DNA of 14,009 nucleotides from an uncultured bacterium. Its GTDB lineage: Bacteria > Cyanobacteriota > Vampirovibrionia > Gastranaerophilales > Gastranaerophilaceae. Where the stretch lies: the NCBI GenBank assembly GCA_900553845.1, contig USEW01000030.1, positions 1-14,009 on the forward strand, read 5' to 3'. The position numbers and the translations under genes are program-made. Shown piece after piece: positions 6,716-13,885 of the stretch (the first letter of the stretch is position 1; each line of letters starts with the position of its first letter). Below the pieces are notes generated by a model. It was not told the DNA's origin. It worked only from the letters and a program-made list of their open reading frames with translations, and did not search any database.

Positions 6716-7477
6716 CTATCTTGGATAGCGTGAAGTAGCAGAAATAAGCATGGCAGCAAGTTTATCAGCTCCAAGAAATTTTCTTTTTTTCAAAATATCA
6801 GATGCTTTTTGAACATCATATTTAACCATTTTATGTTGAATTGTAAAATTATTTGAATTATTATTTTCGCTAATTTCAAAAATAATATAACAGCTTTTAG
6901 GATTTAGACTAAACGGTCTTCCAACAGAACCGGCGTTTGCAATCGTTTTACCAGTATTTGTTTGAAATCCGCAAGGTAAGTGTGTATGCCCGCAAAAAAT
7001 AATATTTGCATTGCAATCTTTTGTAATTTCTTCAATTTCTTCAATTGTTAAATCAGGGTGAATATTTTCGTCAATTCTTCTTGGTGAACCATGACATAAT
7101 AAAACTTTTTTGTCTGAAAATTGTAATGACATGATTTCAGGAAGCGAATTTAAAAATTCAATATGATGTTTTTTTAATAATTTTATGTCGTCCAAATAAG
7201 CATTTGCCATTATTTCATTTTTAGTTTTAAGATTTTGGTAAATAAAGTTTGTATCTGATGAAGATAACATTTTATCAGTATTGCCAGCTATCAAATAAAA
7301 ATCTCCACTATTATTTAATTCTATAATTTTGTCAATTGTTTGGCAAGGTTGAGGTCCAGCCATTGCAATATCTCCTAAACAAAATATTTTTTCGCAGTTT
7401 TCTTTATTTATGTCATATAAAACAGATTCAAGTGCGTCGATATTTCCATGTATGTCTGAAATAACAGCTATTTTCAT
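6716..7477 (-). CDS. YfcE/MJ0936-like metallophosphoesterase
   Basis: A 253-residue calcineurin-like phosphoesterase of the Metallophos_2 type; relatives are cytoplasmic two-metal phosphodiesterases, often acting on model phosphodiesters or cyclic nucleotides, with unknown natural substrates. All metal-binding motifs are present: SDIHGN with Asp8 and His10, CLGD with Asp36, AGNTD with Asn66, LCHGSP with His129, and CGHTH with His164 and His166. Asn66 is followed by Thr-Asp, where many relatives have His-Asp or His-Glu. NAGSVGRPF (181-189) is the usual family motif after the last ligand. Residues about 195-253 form a C-terminal extension. The start is supported by GGAG 10 bases upstream and a strong promoter. 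It is the first gene of a probable phosphoesterase-uvrC-HEAT transcript. Confidence 0.9.
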   Translation of the reverse strand: MKIAVISDIHGNIDALESVLYDINKENCEKIFCLGDIAMAGPQPCQTIDKIIELNNSGDFYLIAGNTDKMLSSSDTNFIYQNLKTKNEIMANAYLDDIKLLKKHHIEFLNSLPEIMSLQFSDKKVLLCHGSPRRIDENIHPDLTIEEIEEITKDCNANIIFCGHTHLPCGFQTNTGKTIANAGSVGRPFSLNPKSCYIIFEISENNNSNNFTIQHKMVKYDVQKASDILKKRKFLGADKLAAMLISATSRYPR

Positions 7478-7513
7478 AATTTTAAGACTCCATTAATTAT
7501 ATTTTATGTTTTT

Positions 7514-7542
7514 ATTATATAATAAATGTAAAGTTTTGTAAA
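7514..7542 (-). promoter_or_regulatory. Sigma-70 promoter of the phosphoesterase gene
   Basis: Minus strand TTTACA (7537-7542), exactly 17 bases, then TATAAT (7514-7519). This is one of the best promoters in the window. The predicted start is near 7507, leaving a leader of about 30 bases with GGAG. Confidence 0.7.
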
Positions 7543-7584
7543 AAATATATAAAAAACTAGCAAATTTTTTATTTACGGTTTTTA

Positions 7585-7615
7585 TATAATTGAAAGTTTA
7601 TCTGCGATAAAGGAG
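7585..7615 (+). promoter_or_regulatory. -10 box and ribosome binding site of the giant GH13 gene
   Basis: TATAAT at 7585-7590 with no clear -35, then a short leader with AAAGGAG at 7609-7615, 8 bases before ATG. It is divergent from the phosphoesterase promoter at 7514-7542; the two -10 boxes are about 65 bases apart, so their -35 regions lie close together. Confidence 0.55.
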
Positions 7616-7623
7616 TTATCCAA

Positions 7624-10600
7624 ATGAAAATTGATAGAAATCAGAGTTTTTATAAAACTATAGTTAATAAGAACGAAAAGAACCAAAACCAAAACCAAAA
7701 TTATGGATTAAAATTCAGGAAGAGTCTAAATACTGATACTGTTTCATTTTCAGGAGCTATAACTGTTCTTCGAGATGACGGACATCTTGTTGACAAATTT
7801 TATTTGCCTAGAAATTTAAATGCGAGTAAAATCCAGTTATGTATGCAAAATGTTGCCGTAAAATTAGGAGCTGCTGATCCTAATCGTAAATATAAAAAAA
7901 TGAAATATTACGTGGTTGATGAAAGCTCAACAAAAACTTATGATATGCAAGCATCTGGTAATATGAATGCGACAAAGGTTATTCCTACAATAAAATCTGA
8001 TAGAGCTTATTTTTTCAAACTTGATAATAGACGTGTTCTAGATGCTGGTATGATAAACAATTTGTTTGAGGATGATCTAAAAACTATTGGGGATACCTCT
8101 CGCATGGTTAATATATTAGGTGACTTTGGTGAAGTTACAGTTAATAAAGCAGGCAACATGATTTTGATTTTTCCTGATTCTGTTACAGAAAAATATGATA
8201 AAAAAAGAAATTGCGTTAATCAACTCGGAGGTAAGTTAAAAAATATTACAAAAATGATTGATGATTTTCAAAAAGCTGGCTATAGTCGTTTAGTTCTTAC
8301 TCCAACAACTTCAGACCCAATGTCATCTCATAAATATTGGGCTGTTAACTTATATCAAACTGATAAAGGTCTAGGAACCGAAAAAGATTACGATGAAATG
8401 GTTTCAATAGCAAATAGAAATGGTATAAATATAGTCTCGGATGCAGCTTTTGGTAAAACAGGTATTGTAAGTTATCAGTTTCAGGATGTTCTTTTAAGAG
8501 GAAAGGATTCTCCTTATTGGAATTATTATAGTATCAATGATCTTAATAACGGTTTAATTGATATTGGTATTTTGACGGAAGATACATCAAATATTGGCTT
8601 TAAGTTTATTAATAGTCCTAATCGTAGTGATTATGACCCTAAAAAAGATACCTATGTTCAAGTTTTTGATAAAAGACTGGTTACCGATGAAGAAGCTAAA
8701 TCAAACCAAATTATAATGGGATATCAAAATGATGATGTTCCCCGGGAAAAACAAAATGACCTTATTGGTTCAAGCCGTGCAGTTGTTCCATATTATTTTC
8801 CTGTTAATCCAAATGAGTTAACTCATGGAAAAGAGAAAAAATTTGATATAAATTCACTTGAATTTGAAAACTACAGAATAACGAAATCCAAATATGTTGG
8901 TTTTGACCAATGGGATGGCATGCAGGATTTAGTTAAAGAAAAATTTTACATGGATAATATAGATAACTTAGACTTTAATCTTACACAAGGTGAATATGAA
9001 AAGCGTCAAAAAGGCTGCTGGCAGGTTCAAGATGCTGAAATAATGGCGGGTTTGTATTCAACAAAAAGGGTCGCAAATATAATTAAAGAGGATACTGCAT
9101 CTATCTTACACAAAATGGGTGTATTTGGAAAAAGCGCACAAGAAATTTTAGACTTGATTACATCTGATAGTTCTCAAATAAAAAATTTGGTTAAAACTGC
9201 ACCAAATAAAATAAAAAAAGAAAGTATACAACAATCACTTGATGGTACATATTATATAAAAGATATGGACTTTATAACAGATACTGATGATTATATAACA
9301 AAAGAGTTAATGTCAGTTCCTTTTGAAACTTTAGATATAGCACAGTCATTATTGGCAACGCTAAGCAGTTCGTCAATAAGCAAACGGGCCTCTGTTGAAT
9401 GTGAGGTCGGAAAAACACGCTATGAAGTAATGAAGGGATACAATGCCGGCGACTACGATGTTGAACCTTATCAGAATGTTCAGGAAAAAGATTTAAAATC
9501 ATACAAAGCAACTGATGAAATGTTTACAAAGATTCTTGTACCGCTTACCAAAGAGATTTTAAAATCTGTTGAGACAGATGATAAGAAAATATTTGAAGGA
9601 GATAAGCTCACAGATCTTGGTCGGTATGCAATTAAATTTATGGCATCGGATATATTCAAATATGTAATGTACAAGGCGTTAAACCGGAATATCAAACCAA
9701 CTGTTGATGAAGCTACTGGACGTATTTATTATGACATTACCAACGAGCAACGTGAAAGTATGAGTTTGCGCAGTTTAAATAGCTTTAACCGTACAAATCC
9801 AGAATATGATGCATTGAATGCTATAAATTCTATAAAAAGCGGGCTTCGTAATATTACAAACCAAGACAAAAAAGAACTTAGCGAAATTTTAAAAAAGCGT
9901 TTTGAAAATTATGACAAAACATCGGTAAAACTTGCGTCAATGTTAGTTGATAGAGCAGAAACAGGACTTGATTGGAGACTTGATGCTGCGAAGGATGTTT
10001 CAAACATTAACCTTCTTCGTACAGAACAGGAAACATATGACAATGTAATGGATAATGTATCAAGATATTGGAAAAAATTTGGAAAAGCAGTACATGCCCA
10101 GAATCCTCATTCTTATATAGTTGGTGAGTTTACTGATATGGAAACTTTTCAACCAGGTGAATATACAAGTGACGGTAATTACGTTGGAGCCGAAGATTCA
10201 AAATATCCAACAGGAAGTATTGCAGAAGCAGAAATTCGTCGTGATTCAGAAATGACAACCTATACAAACTATCCTTTCTTATGGAGTTTGAATGAATGTT
10301 TTGCTCCTAATCAAACAAATGGAAACTTAGACGATGAAGGAAGAGGTACTAATCCTGTGGCATGGTTAATGTCTCGTTTTATAACCTCCGGATGGTTAGG
10401 AAACCCTGGATTAGGCAATGTCGATGATATACGTAACGTCAATCAGTCTTATACATTTACCGAAAACCATGATAAACCGAGAATTTTATCTGTTTTATCT
10501 TTGGATATTGCCTTATTCTTCTCTCAATTTGAAAAAGAAGAAGATAAAGAAATGGCTGCAAAAGTCGTAAACGGTGATTTTGTAAATGATGATTACAGCA

Positions 10601-11559
10601 AAATTGATTTTACAAAATTGAGTGCAAAATCAATAGCCATGGGTTATCGTTTAAATCAGGCACTTGATAGCTTAAAAGATTCTTCTGTTTTAAGCGCAAA
10701 TGAAATTGCAGATTTAAGAAAGGCTATTGGAAAACTTTCAAGTAATGGTACAAAACAAACAAATGAAGCATTTGGTGTGAAACCGATAAATGATGCAATT
10801 GTTGATGTTATTGAAGAAGCTGCTTTAACAAAATCCAAGACAAAGGAACAGAAAAATGTTATTGCTGATAAATTGTTGGAAGTTATTTTAAAACCTGCCG
10901 CAAGTAAATATGTTCGTTTATATAAAATGTTATCAACATTACCTGGATGTTCAACTGATTTTTTGGGAACATCCATGGGGTTAACAGGCTGGGAAGCATT
11001 AAGTAAGAATCCATATCAACAATGTCGTGGGGCTATTCCTGACAAAAATAAACTTCCTCAGTGGTTAAAAGATTGTTTGTATAATCCGATTCAGGAAATT
11101 CAGCAGATGAAACAAAAAGAAAACTTAAATGCTTTAATCGATGGTGTTACTCACGCATTGCCTTTTTCTAAATATAACTACAGTATAAATTTTGCTTTCG
11201 ATGAAAAAAGACAAAAAGTTAAGCTCGCTCCTATTTTACGTTATGACATGGATGGTAATGTATTGGTAAATGTATATTCATTTGATGGAATTAATAACAA
11301 AAATAATATAGATGAAGTTACAAATCATGATCTTTCGCTTCCTCAACTTGTTTTACATGACAAACAAAATGATAAAGATCCACGTTATTCGCCATATTCA
11401 TTTAAAGATGGCACACAGTTTAAATGTGAAGGTGATGATTCAACAATTTATGTTGTCGAAAATAAGCCTGACGGCAAGTGTGTGTTAAAGAAACAAGGCG
11501 GGGGCGATATTATAATAAGTGCAAAAGACCAAAATACGTCTATATTTTATATGATTTAA
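7624..11559 (+). CDS. Giant GH13 (alpha-amylase clan) protein, 1311 residues
   Basis: A very large GH13-type protein acting on, or binding, alpha-glucan. It has no signal peptide, so it is probably cytoplasmic. The GH13 order is visible: a barrel start around 200-270 (FQKAGYSRLVLTPTTSD, then GINIVSDAAFGKTG as region I with Asp273), region II GLDWRLDAAKD with nucleophile Asp787 and Arg785, region III YIVGEFTD with acid/base Glu835, region IV TENHDKPR with Asp950, and a late-barrel motif LPGCSTDFLGTSMGLTGWEALSK from about 1106. The catalytic triad is complete. Region I is altered: Gly277-Lys278 replace the usual Asn-His. About 510 residues separate regions I and II, far above the usual 90-130. 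About 155 mostly helical, charged residues separate region IV from the late motif. Residues 1-45 are a low-complexity tail ending in VSFSG. Residues about 1165-1311 look like a beta-rich C domain. The exact substrate is unknown. Confidence 0.82.
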   Translation: MKIDRNQSFYKTIVNKNEKNQNQNQNYGLKFRKSLNTDTVSFSGAITVLRDDGHLVDKFYLPRNLNASKIQLCMQNVAVKLGAADPNRKYKKMKYYVVDESSTKTYDMQASGNMNATKVIPTIKSDRAYFFKLDNRRVLDAGMINNLFEDDLKTIGDTSRMVNILGDFGEVTVNKAGNMILIFPDSVTEKYDKKRNCVNQLGGKLKNITKMIDDFQKAGYSRLVLTPTTSDPMSSHKYWAVNLYQTDKGLGTEKDYDEMVSIANRNGINIVSDAAFGKTGIVSYQFQDVLLRGKDSPYWNYYSINDLNNGLIDIGILTEDTSNIGFKFINSPNRSDYDPKKDTYVQVFDKRLVTDEEAKSNQIIMGYQNDDVPREKQNDLIGSSRAVVPYYFPVNPNELTHGKEKKFDINSLEFENYRITKSKYVGFDQWDGMQDLVKEKFYMDNIDNLDFNLTQGEYEKRQKGCWQVQDAEIMAGLYSTKRVANIIKEDTASILHKMGVFGKSAQEILDLITSDSSQIKNLVKTAPNKIKKESIQQSLDGTYYIKDMDFITDTDDYITKELMSVPFETLDIAQSLLATLSSSSISKRASVECEVGKTRYEVMKGYNAGDYDVEPYQNVQEKDLKSYKATDEMFTKILVPLTKEILKSVETDDKKIFEGDKLTDLGRYAIKFMASDIFKYVMYKALNRNIKPTVDEATGRIYYDITNEQRESMSLRSLNSFNRTNPEYDALNAINSIKSGLRNITNQDKKELSEILKKRFENYDKTSVKLASMLVDRAETGLDWRLDAAKDVSNINLLRTEQETYDNVMDNVSRYWKKFGKAVHAQNPHSYIVGEFTDMETFQPGEYTSDGNYVGAEDSKYPTGSIAEAEIRRDSEMTTYTNYPFLWSLNECFAPNQTNGNLDDEGRGTNPVAWLMSRFITSGWLGNPGLGNVDDIRNVNQSYTFTENHDKPRILSVLSLDIALFFSQFEKEEDKEMAAKVVNGDFVNDDYSKIDFTKLSAKSIAMGYRLNQALDSLKDSSVLSANEIADLRKAIGKLSSNGTKQTNEAFGVKPINDAIVDVIEEAALTKSKTKEQKNVIADKLLEVILKPAASKYVRLYKMLSTLPGCSTDFLGTSMGLTGWEALSKNPYQQCRGAIPDKNKLPQWLKDCLYNPIQEIQQMKQKENLNALIDGVTHALPFSKYNYSINFAFDEKRQKVKLAPILRYDMDGNVLVNVYSFDGINNKNNIDEVTNHDLSLPQLVLHDKQNDKDPRYSPYSFKDGTQFKCEGDDSTIYVVENKPDGKCVLKKQGGGDIIISAKDQNTSIFYMI
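7681..7700 (+). repeat. In-frame 6-base tandem repeat encoding Asn-Gln
   Basis: AACCAA repeated three times plus AA, coding for NQNQNQ in the N-terminal tail of the giant GH13 protein. The unit is a multiple of three, so slippage would change tail length and not break the frame. Confidence 0.75.
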
Positions 11560-11577
11560 TTTAAAAAACAATTGAAG

Positions 11578-11616
11578 AAAAAAATAGTCTTTTTTTATCA
11601 AAAAGACTATTTTTTT
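11578..11616. terminator. Bidirectional terminator between convergent genes
   Basis: A 17-bp perfect stem (11578-11594 with 11600-11616) around the core ATAGTCTTTTT with loop TTATC. T runs occur at the 3' side on both strands. It lies 18 bases after the giant GH13 stop and 13 bases after the stop of the minus-strand gene ending at 11630, so it serves both. Confidence 0.85.
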
Positions 11617-11629
11617 ATCTTGTTAAAAA

Positions 11630-11917
11630 TTATTCTTTAAGTAGAGAAAAAGCTACAATATTATCCTCTGTAATATTTAGCCAATCATAAGACGGATAAT
11701 CATTACATCCACATTCATCACAGGCACAATTGTCACCAAAATCACAATCGTCAAATGAATCGCATATCATTGCATCCTGCAATGTAAGAATATCTTTTTC
11801 TTTATTTTCACCTGTATACAAAGTGCCATATACTTTAAAGTTATTGGTAAACACTATGATTTTATCAGCATCATTTGATTCTTTTGCAAGCTTATGTATT
11901 TTTTCGCAAATATTCAT
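11630..11917 (-). CDS. Small acidic Sm-like protein with a six-cysteine loop
   Basis: A 95-residue protein that I cannot name. A strand pattern like Sm/LSm barrels is visible: an N-terminal helix (residues 2-14), then KIIVFTNNFKVYGTLYTG (an edge strand, a turn, a GTL strand), DILTLQDAMI, and a final pair WLNITEDNIVAFSLL that resembles the Sm2 region. Between the third strand and the last pair sits a Cys/Asp-rich insertion at about residues 52-72 with Cys52, 58, 64, 66, 69 and 71 (spacing C-x5-C-x5-C-x-C-x2-C-x-C), suggesting a metal site. The protein is strongly acidic. AAGGAG lies 9 bases before ATG. It has no signal peptide. It is convergent with the giant GH13 gene, sharing its terminator. 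The Sm-like assignment is a pattern-based inference. Confidence 0.7.
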   Translation of the reverse strand: MNICEKIHKLAKESNDADKIIVFTNNFKVYGTLYTGENKEKDILTLQDAMICDSFDDCDFGDNCACDECGCNDYPSYDWLNITEDNIVAFSLLKE

Positions 11918-12061
11918 AAATTCAATCTCCTTGTTGTTAGCTAATTCTATACAAAAAAAAGTATCCTATAAAACCAATTAACAAACATTGACCTGTTGTT
12001 TATAACCACTTAGGCTATAGTAGTTTAAAATAAAAAAATCTGAATACATTGATTAATACAT

Positions 12062-12094
12062 AAAAAAAAGCTATGAATAATTTATTTCATAGCT
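12062..12094 (-). terminator. Terminator on the minus strand downstream of the exported GH13 gene
   Basis: A 9-bp perfect stem, AGCTATGAA (12069-12077) with TTCATAGCT (12086-12094) and an 8-base loop, is followed on the minus strand by eight T residues. It is about 150 bases beyond the GH13 stop, so it ends either a long 3' untranslated region or a separate small RNA. Confidence 0.7.
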
Positions 12095-12153
12095 AGTCAG
12101 ATTAGGGATATGTGTGTATCGTTATTGAATATAATTATCAACCGATTACTTGG

Positions 12154-12214
12154 TTATAATAACAATAATTAAAAAATTCTACATCATACTTTATGTGGAA
12201 TAAAGTTATTATAA
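12154..12214. repeat. Nested inverted repeat in the 3' region of the exported GH13 gene
   Basis: An outer 10-bp pair, TTATAATAAC (12154-12163) with GTTATTATAA (12205-12214), encloses an inner 9-bp stem, ATTCTACAT (12176-12184) with ATGTGGAAT (12193-12201, one G-U pair). A/T-rich sequence makes chance pairing likely for the outer arms; the inner stem is more convincing. Confidence 0.45.
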
Positions 12215-12245
12215 ATACATTAAATAGATTATTGAAAAAGAATTA

Positions 12246-13784
12246 TTATAAGTTTTCACTATATACTTGAATTTCAGCATTTTGTAAATCTGTAATTATT
12301 TTGTTTTTACTGAATATTGTATTATTTGATAGTGCTGTAACTTGTTTTAAAGGATTGTTGTAATTTACATAAACAAAAACATTATTAAAACATTTATCAT
12401 AATTATTGTTAAATATTACAATTATTTTTTGTTTGTTATATTGAATCTCATAGGCAAACACATTTTTGTTTGAAGTTTTTAAAATTGAAAATTGACCATT
12501 GTTTATAATTTCCTGGTTATTAATACGAAAATCAAGTGCTTTTTTAAACATGTTTATTAAATCAATATCATCATTTTTAGGTTTACGTGAAAAATTAAAT
12601 ATATCGAGTTTTCCTTCATGAACATATGCAATATCATTATCTGTAAATGTGTAATTTAGTTTTTTATTTGAAAATTTATAAATATAATTGTCACCGCCAT
12701 AAATACCATCAACAAAATAAGGATTAATATTTAAAGTAGCGTTGAGCCACATTGTGAGGATTGAAAAATTTTTTCCGCCAATTAATATAGGGCTTAATTC
12801 ATCATGAGTTGAAAAGCAGCCGATTACTGATTTTTGATTATTAAATTTTTTAAATAGTTTGTTGTTAAAAGAGACAAGTTTTTCAAATTGTGAAACATTC
12901 TTAAAACTTTTTAGATTAAAAAATGAACCATAATAACCGTCAAAACCTGCTTTTAATAGATTAAAATAATTAGTAAACGGTGCATAATCAGAAATAGGTT
13001 TATTCCAACTATCTGATGTTTCTGCTAAAAATAAAAATTCACTATCTTTTGATTTTGTATAATCAATTAAATTTTTCCAGAAAAGATAAGGTTTAATAGT
13101 TGCAACATCGGCTCGAATACCGTCAACATTTAATTCAAGCATCAAGTTAATAAATTTAATATGTTCTTTATATAAATCATCAAAAAGTTTGCCACTATCA
13201 TCTTTTGTTTTAAATAACCTAACATCCACCCAGTCAAGTGGTGTAATACTTTGAAGATTTTGATTTTTTGCAAAAAGATTTGGATTAGTTAAAAAATAAT
13301 CATAAGCTCCACAGCTTGGTAGATCGATAATAACTCTTATATTTCGTTTATGACATTCTTCGATAAACTTTTTTGCTTCTTTTTTTATTGTTTCATTATC
13401 ACTAGAATAACTTAATTGCGGATTTAATTCACTAAAACTTGATAGTGCGTATAAAGAACCTGCCGTTCCCAATGATTTTATTTTACCAGTTTTGGTGATT
13501 GGAAGAATATGAAGCGTATTAATATTAAATTGTTTTAGCTCATCAAGTCTTGAAATTGCGTTTAAAAACGTGCCCTTTCTTTCGTTTTCATCATCAAAAT
13601 CTATAATATCATTATGGTTTATATCATTTGAATTAAATGTGCGAAGGTTAATTTCATAGATTACTGCTTGATTATTCAAAAATAAAGTTTTTAAGTCATT
13701 TTTATAGTTTTGAGTCTCTTGTGAAAAAACACAAGATGTGTTTAAAAATAAAAAATATATAATTAAAATAAATATTCTTTTCAT
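12246..13784 (-). CDS. Exported GH13 (alpha-amylase family) protein
   Basis: A 512-residue GH13 protein, predicted to be exported and to cleave or rearrange alpha-glucan outside the cytoplasm. The N-terminus (Lys2-Arg3, then a hydrophobic run through about residue 20) is a signal peptide. VFS-QET around residue 21 fits signal peptidase I; Cys18 is preceded by Asn-Thr-Ser, a poor lipobox. The barrel starts at VIYEINLRTF (41-50). Region I is NIRVIIDLPSCGAY with Asp154 but no Asn-His. Region II is DGIRADVA with Arg224 and nucleophile Asp226. Region III is LFLAETSD with acid/base Glu256. Region IV is CFSTHDELSP with His327 and Asp328. The triad is intact. Residues about 430-512 look like the beta-sandwich C domain. 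No Shine-Dalgarno is present; a TATAAT ends 7 bases before ATG. Substrate is unassigned. Confidence 0.87.
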   Translation of the reverse strand: MKRIFILIIYFLFLNTSCVFSQETQNYKNDLKTLFLNNQAVIYEINLRTFNSNDINHNDIIDFDDENERKGTFLNAISRLDELKQFNINTLHILPITKTGKIKSLGTAGSLYALSSFSELNPQLSYSSDNETIKKEAKKFIEECHKRNIRVIIDLPSCGAYDYFLTNPNLFAKNQNLQSITPLDWVDVRLFKTKDDSGKLFDDLYKEHIKFINLMLELNVDGIRADVATIKPYLFWKNLIDYTKSKDSEFLFLAETSDSWNKPISDYAPFTNYFNLLKAGFDGYYGSFFNLKSFKNVSQFEKLVSFNNKLFKKFNNQKSVIGCFSTHDELSPILIGGKNFSILTMWLNATLNINPYFVDGIYGGDNYIYKFSNKKLNYTFTDNDIAYVHEGKLDIFNFSRKPKNDDIDLINMFKKALDFRINNQEIINNGQFSILKTSNKNVFAYEIQYNKQKIIVIFNNNYDKCFNNVFVYVNYNNPLKQVTALSNNTIFSKNKIITDLQNAEIQVYSENL

Positions 13785-13791
13785 AACGTTT

Positions 13792-13800
13792 ATTATAACA
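13792..13800 (-). promoter_or_regulatory. Extended -10 box for leaderless exported GH13 gene
   Basis: Minus strand TGTTATAAT (TATAAT at 13792-13797) with exactly 7 bases between the hexamer and ATG, and no ribosome binding site in that gap. The TGn extension may compensate for the lack of a good -35 at 16-18 bases. Confidence 0.55.
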
Positions 13801-13850
13801 TATTTATATGAAAAATTTGTAAATTTGTGGAAATTATTATAACTTTGTAA

Positions 13851-13856
13851 TATAAT
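13851..13856 (+). promoter_or_regulatory. -10 box of the right-edge gene
   Basis: Perfect TATAAT with a 29-base gap to the ATG at 13886. The gap contains the ribosome binding site AGAGGA (13873-13878). No clear -35 is seen. It is divergent from the exported GH13 promoter. Confidence 0.5.
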
Positions 13857-13885
13857 CTAAAAAGAATGGAATAGAGGATATATAT

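Larger units (their letters stand above)
11918..12245. other. Intergenic region, 328 bases, with several inverted repeats
   Basis: No coding region or tRNA is visible on either strand. From right to left on the minus strand it holds the 3' untranslated region of the exported GH13 gene with a nested inverted repeat (12154-12214), a T-tailed hairpin (12062-12094) that is itself enclosed by AATCTGA (12037-12043) and TCAGATT (12097-12103), and then the leader and AAGGAG site of the small Cys-rich protein gene. A weak -10 (TATAGA, near 11947-11952) may serve the latter. Confidence 0.55.

Noticed and set aside
9272..9695. Minus-strand open frames inside the giant GH13 gene
   Set aside because: They lie antisense to a gene with clear catalytic motifs, have no ribosome binding sites or recognisable protein content, and are expected by chance.
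11730..11981. Plus-strand frame opposite the Cys-rich small protein
   Set aside because: The minus-strand gene has AAGGAG, a shared terminator and a sensible protein; the opposite frame has no start signal and crosses that gene's ribosome binding site.
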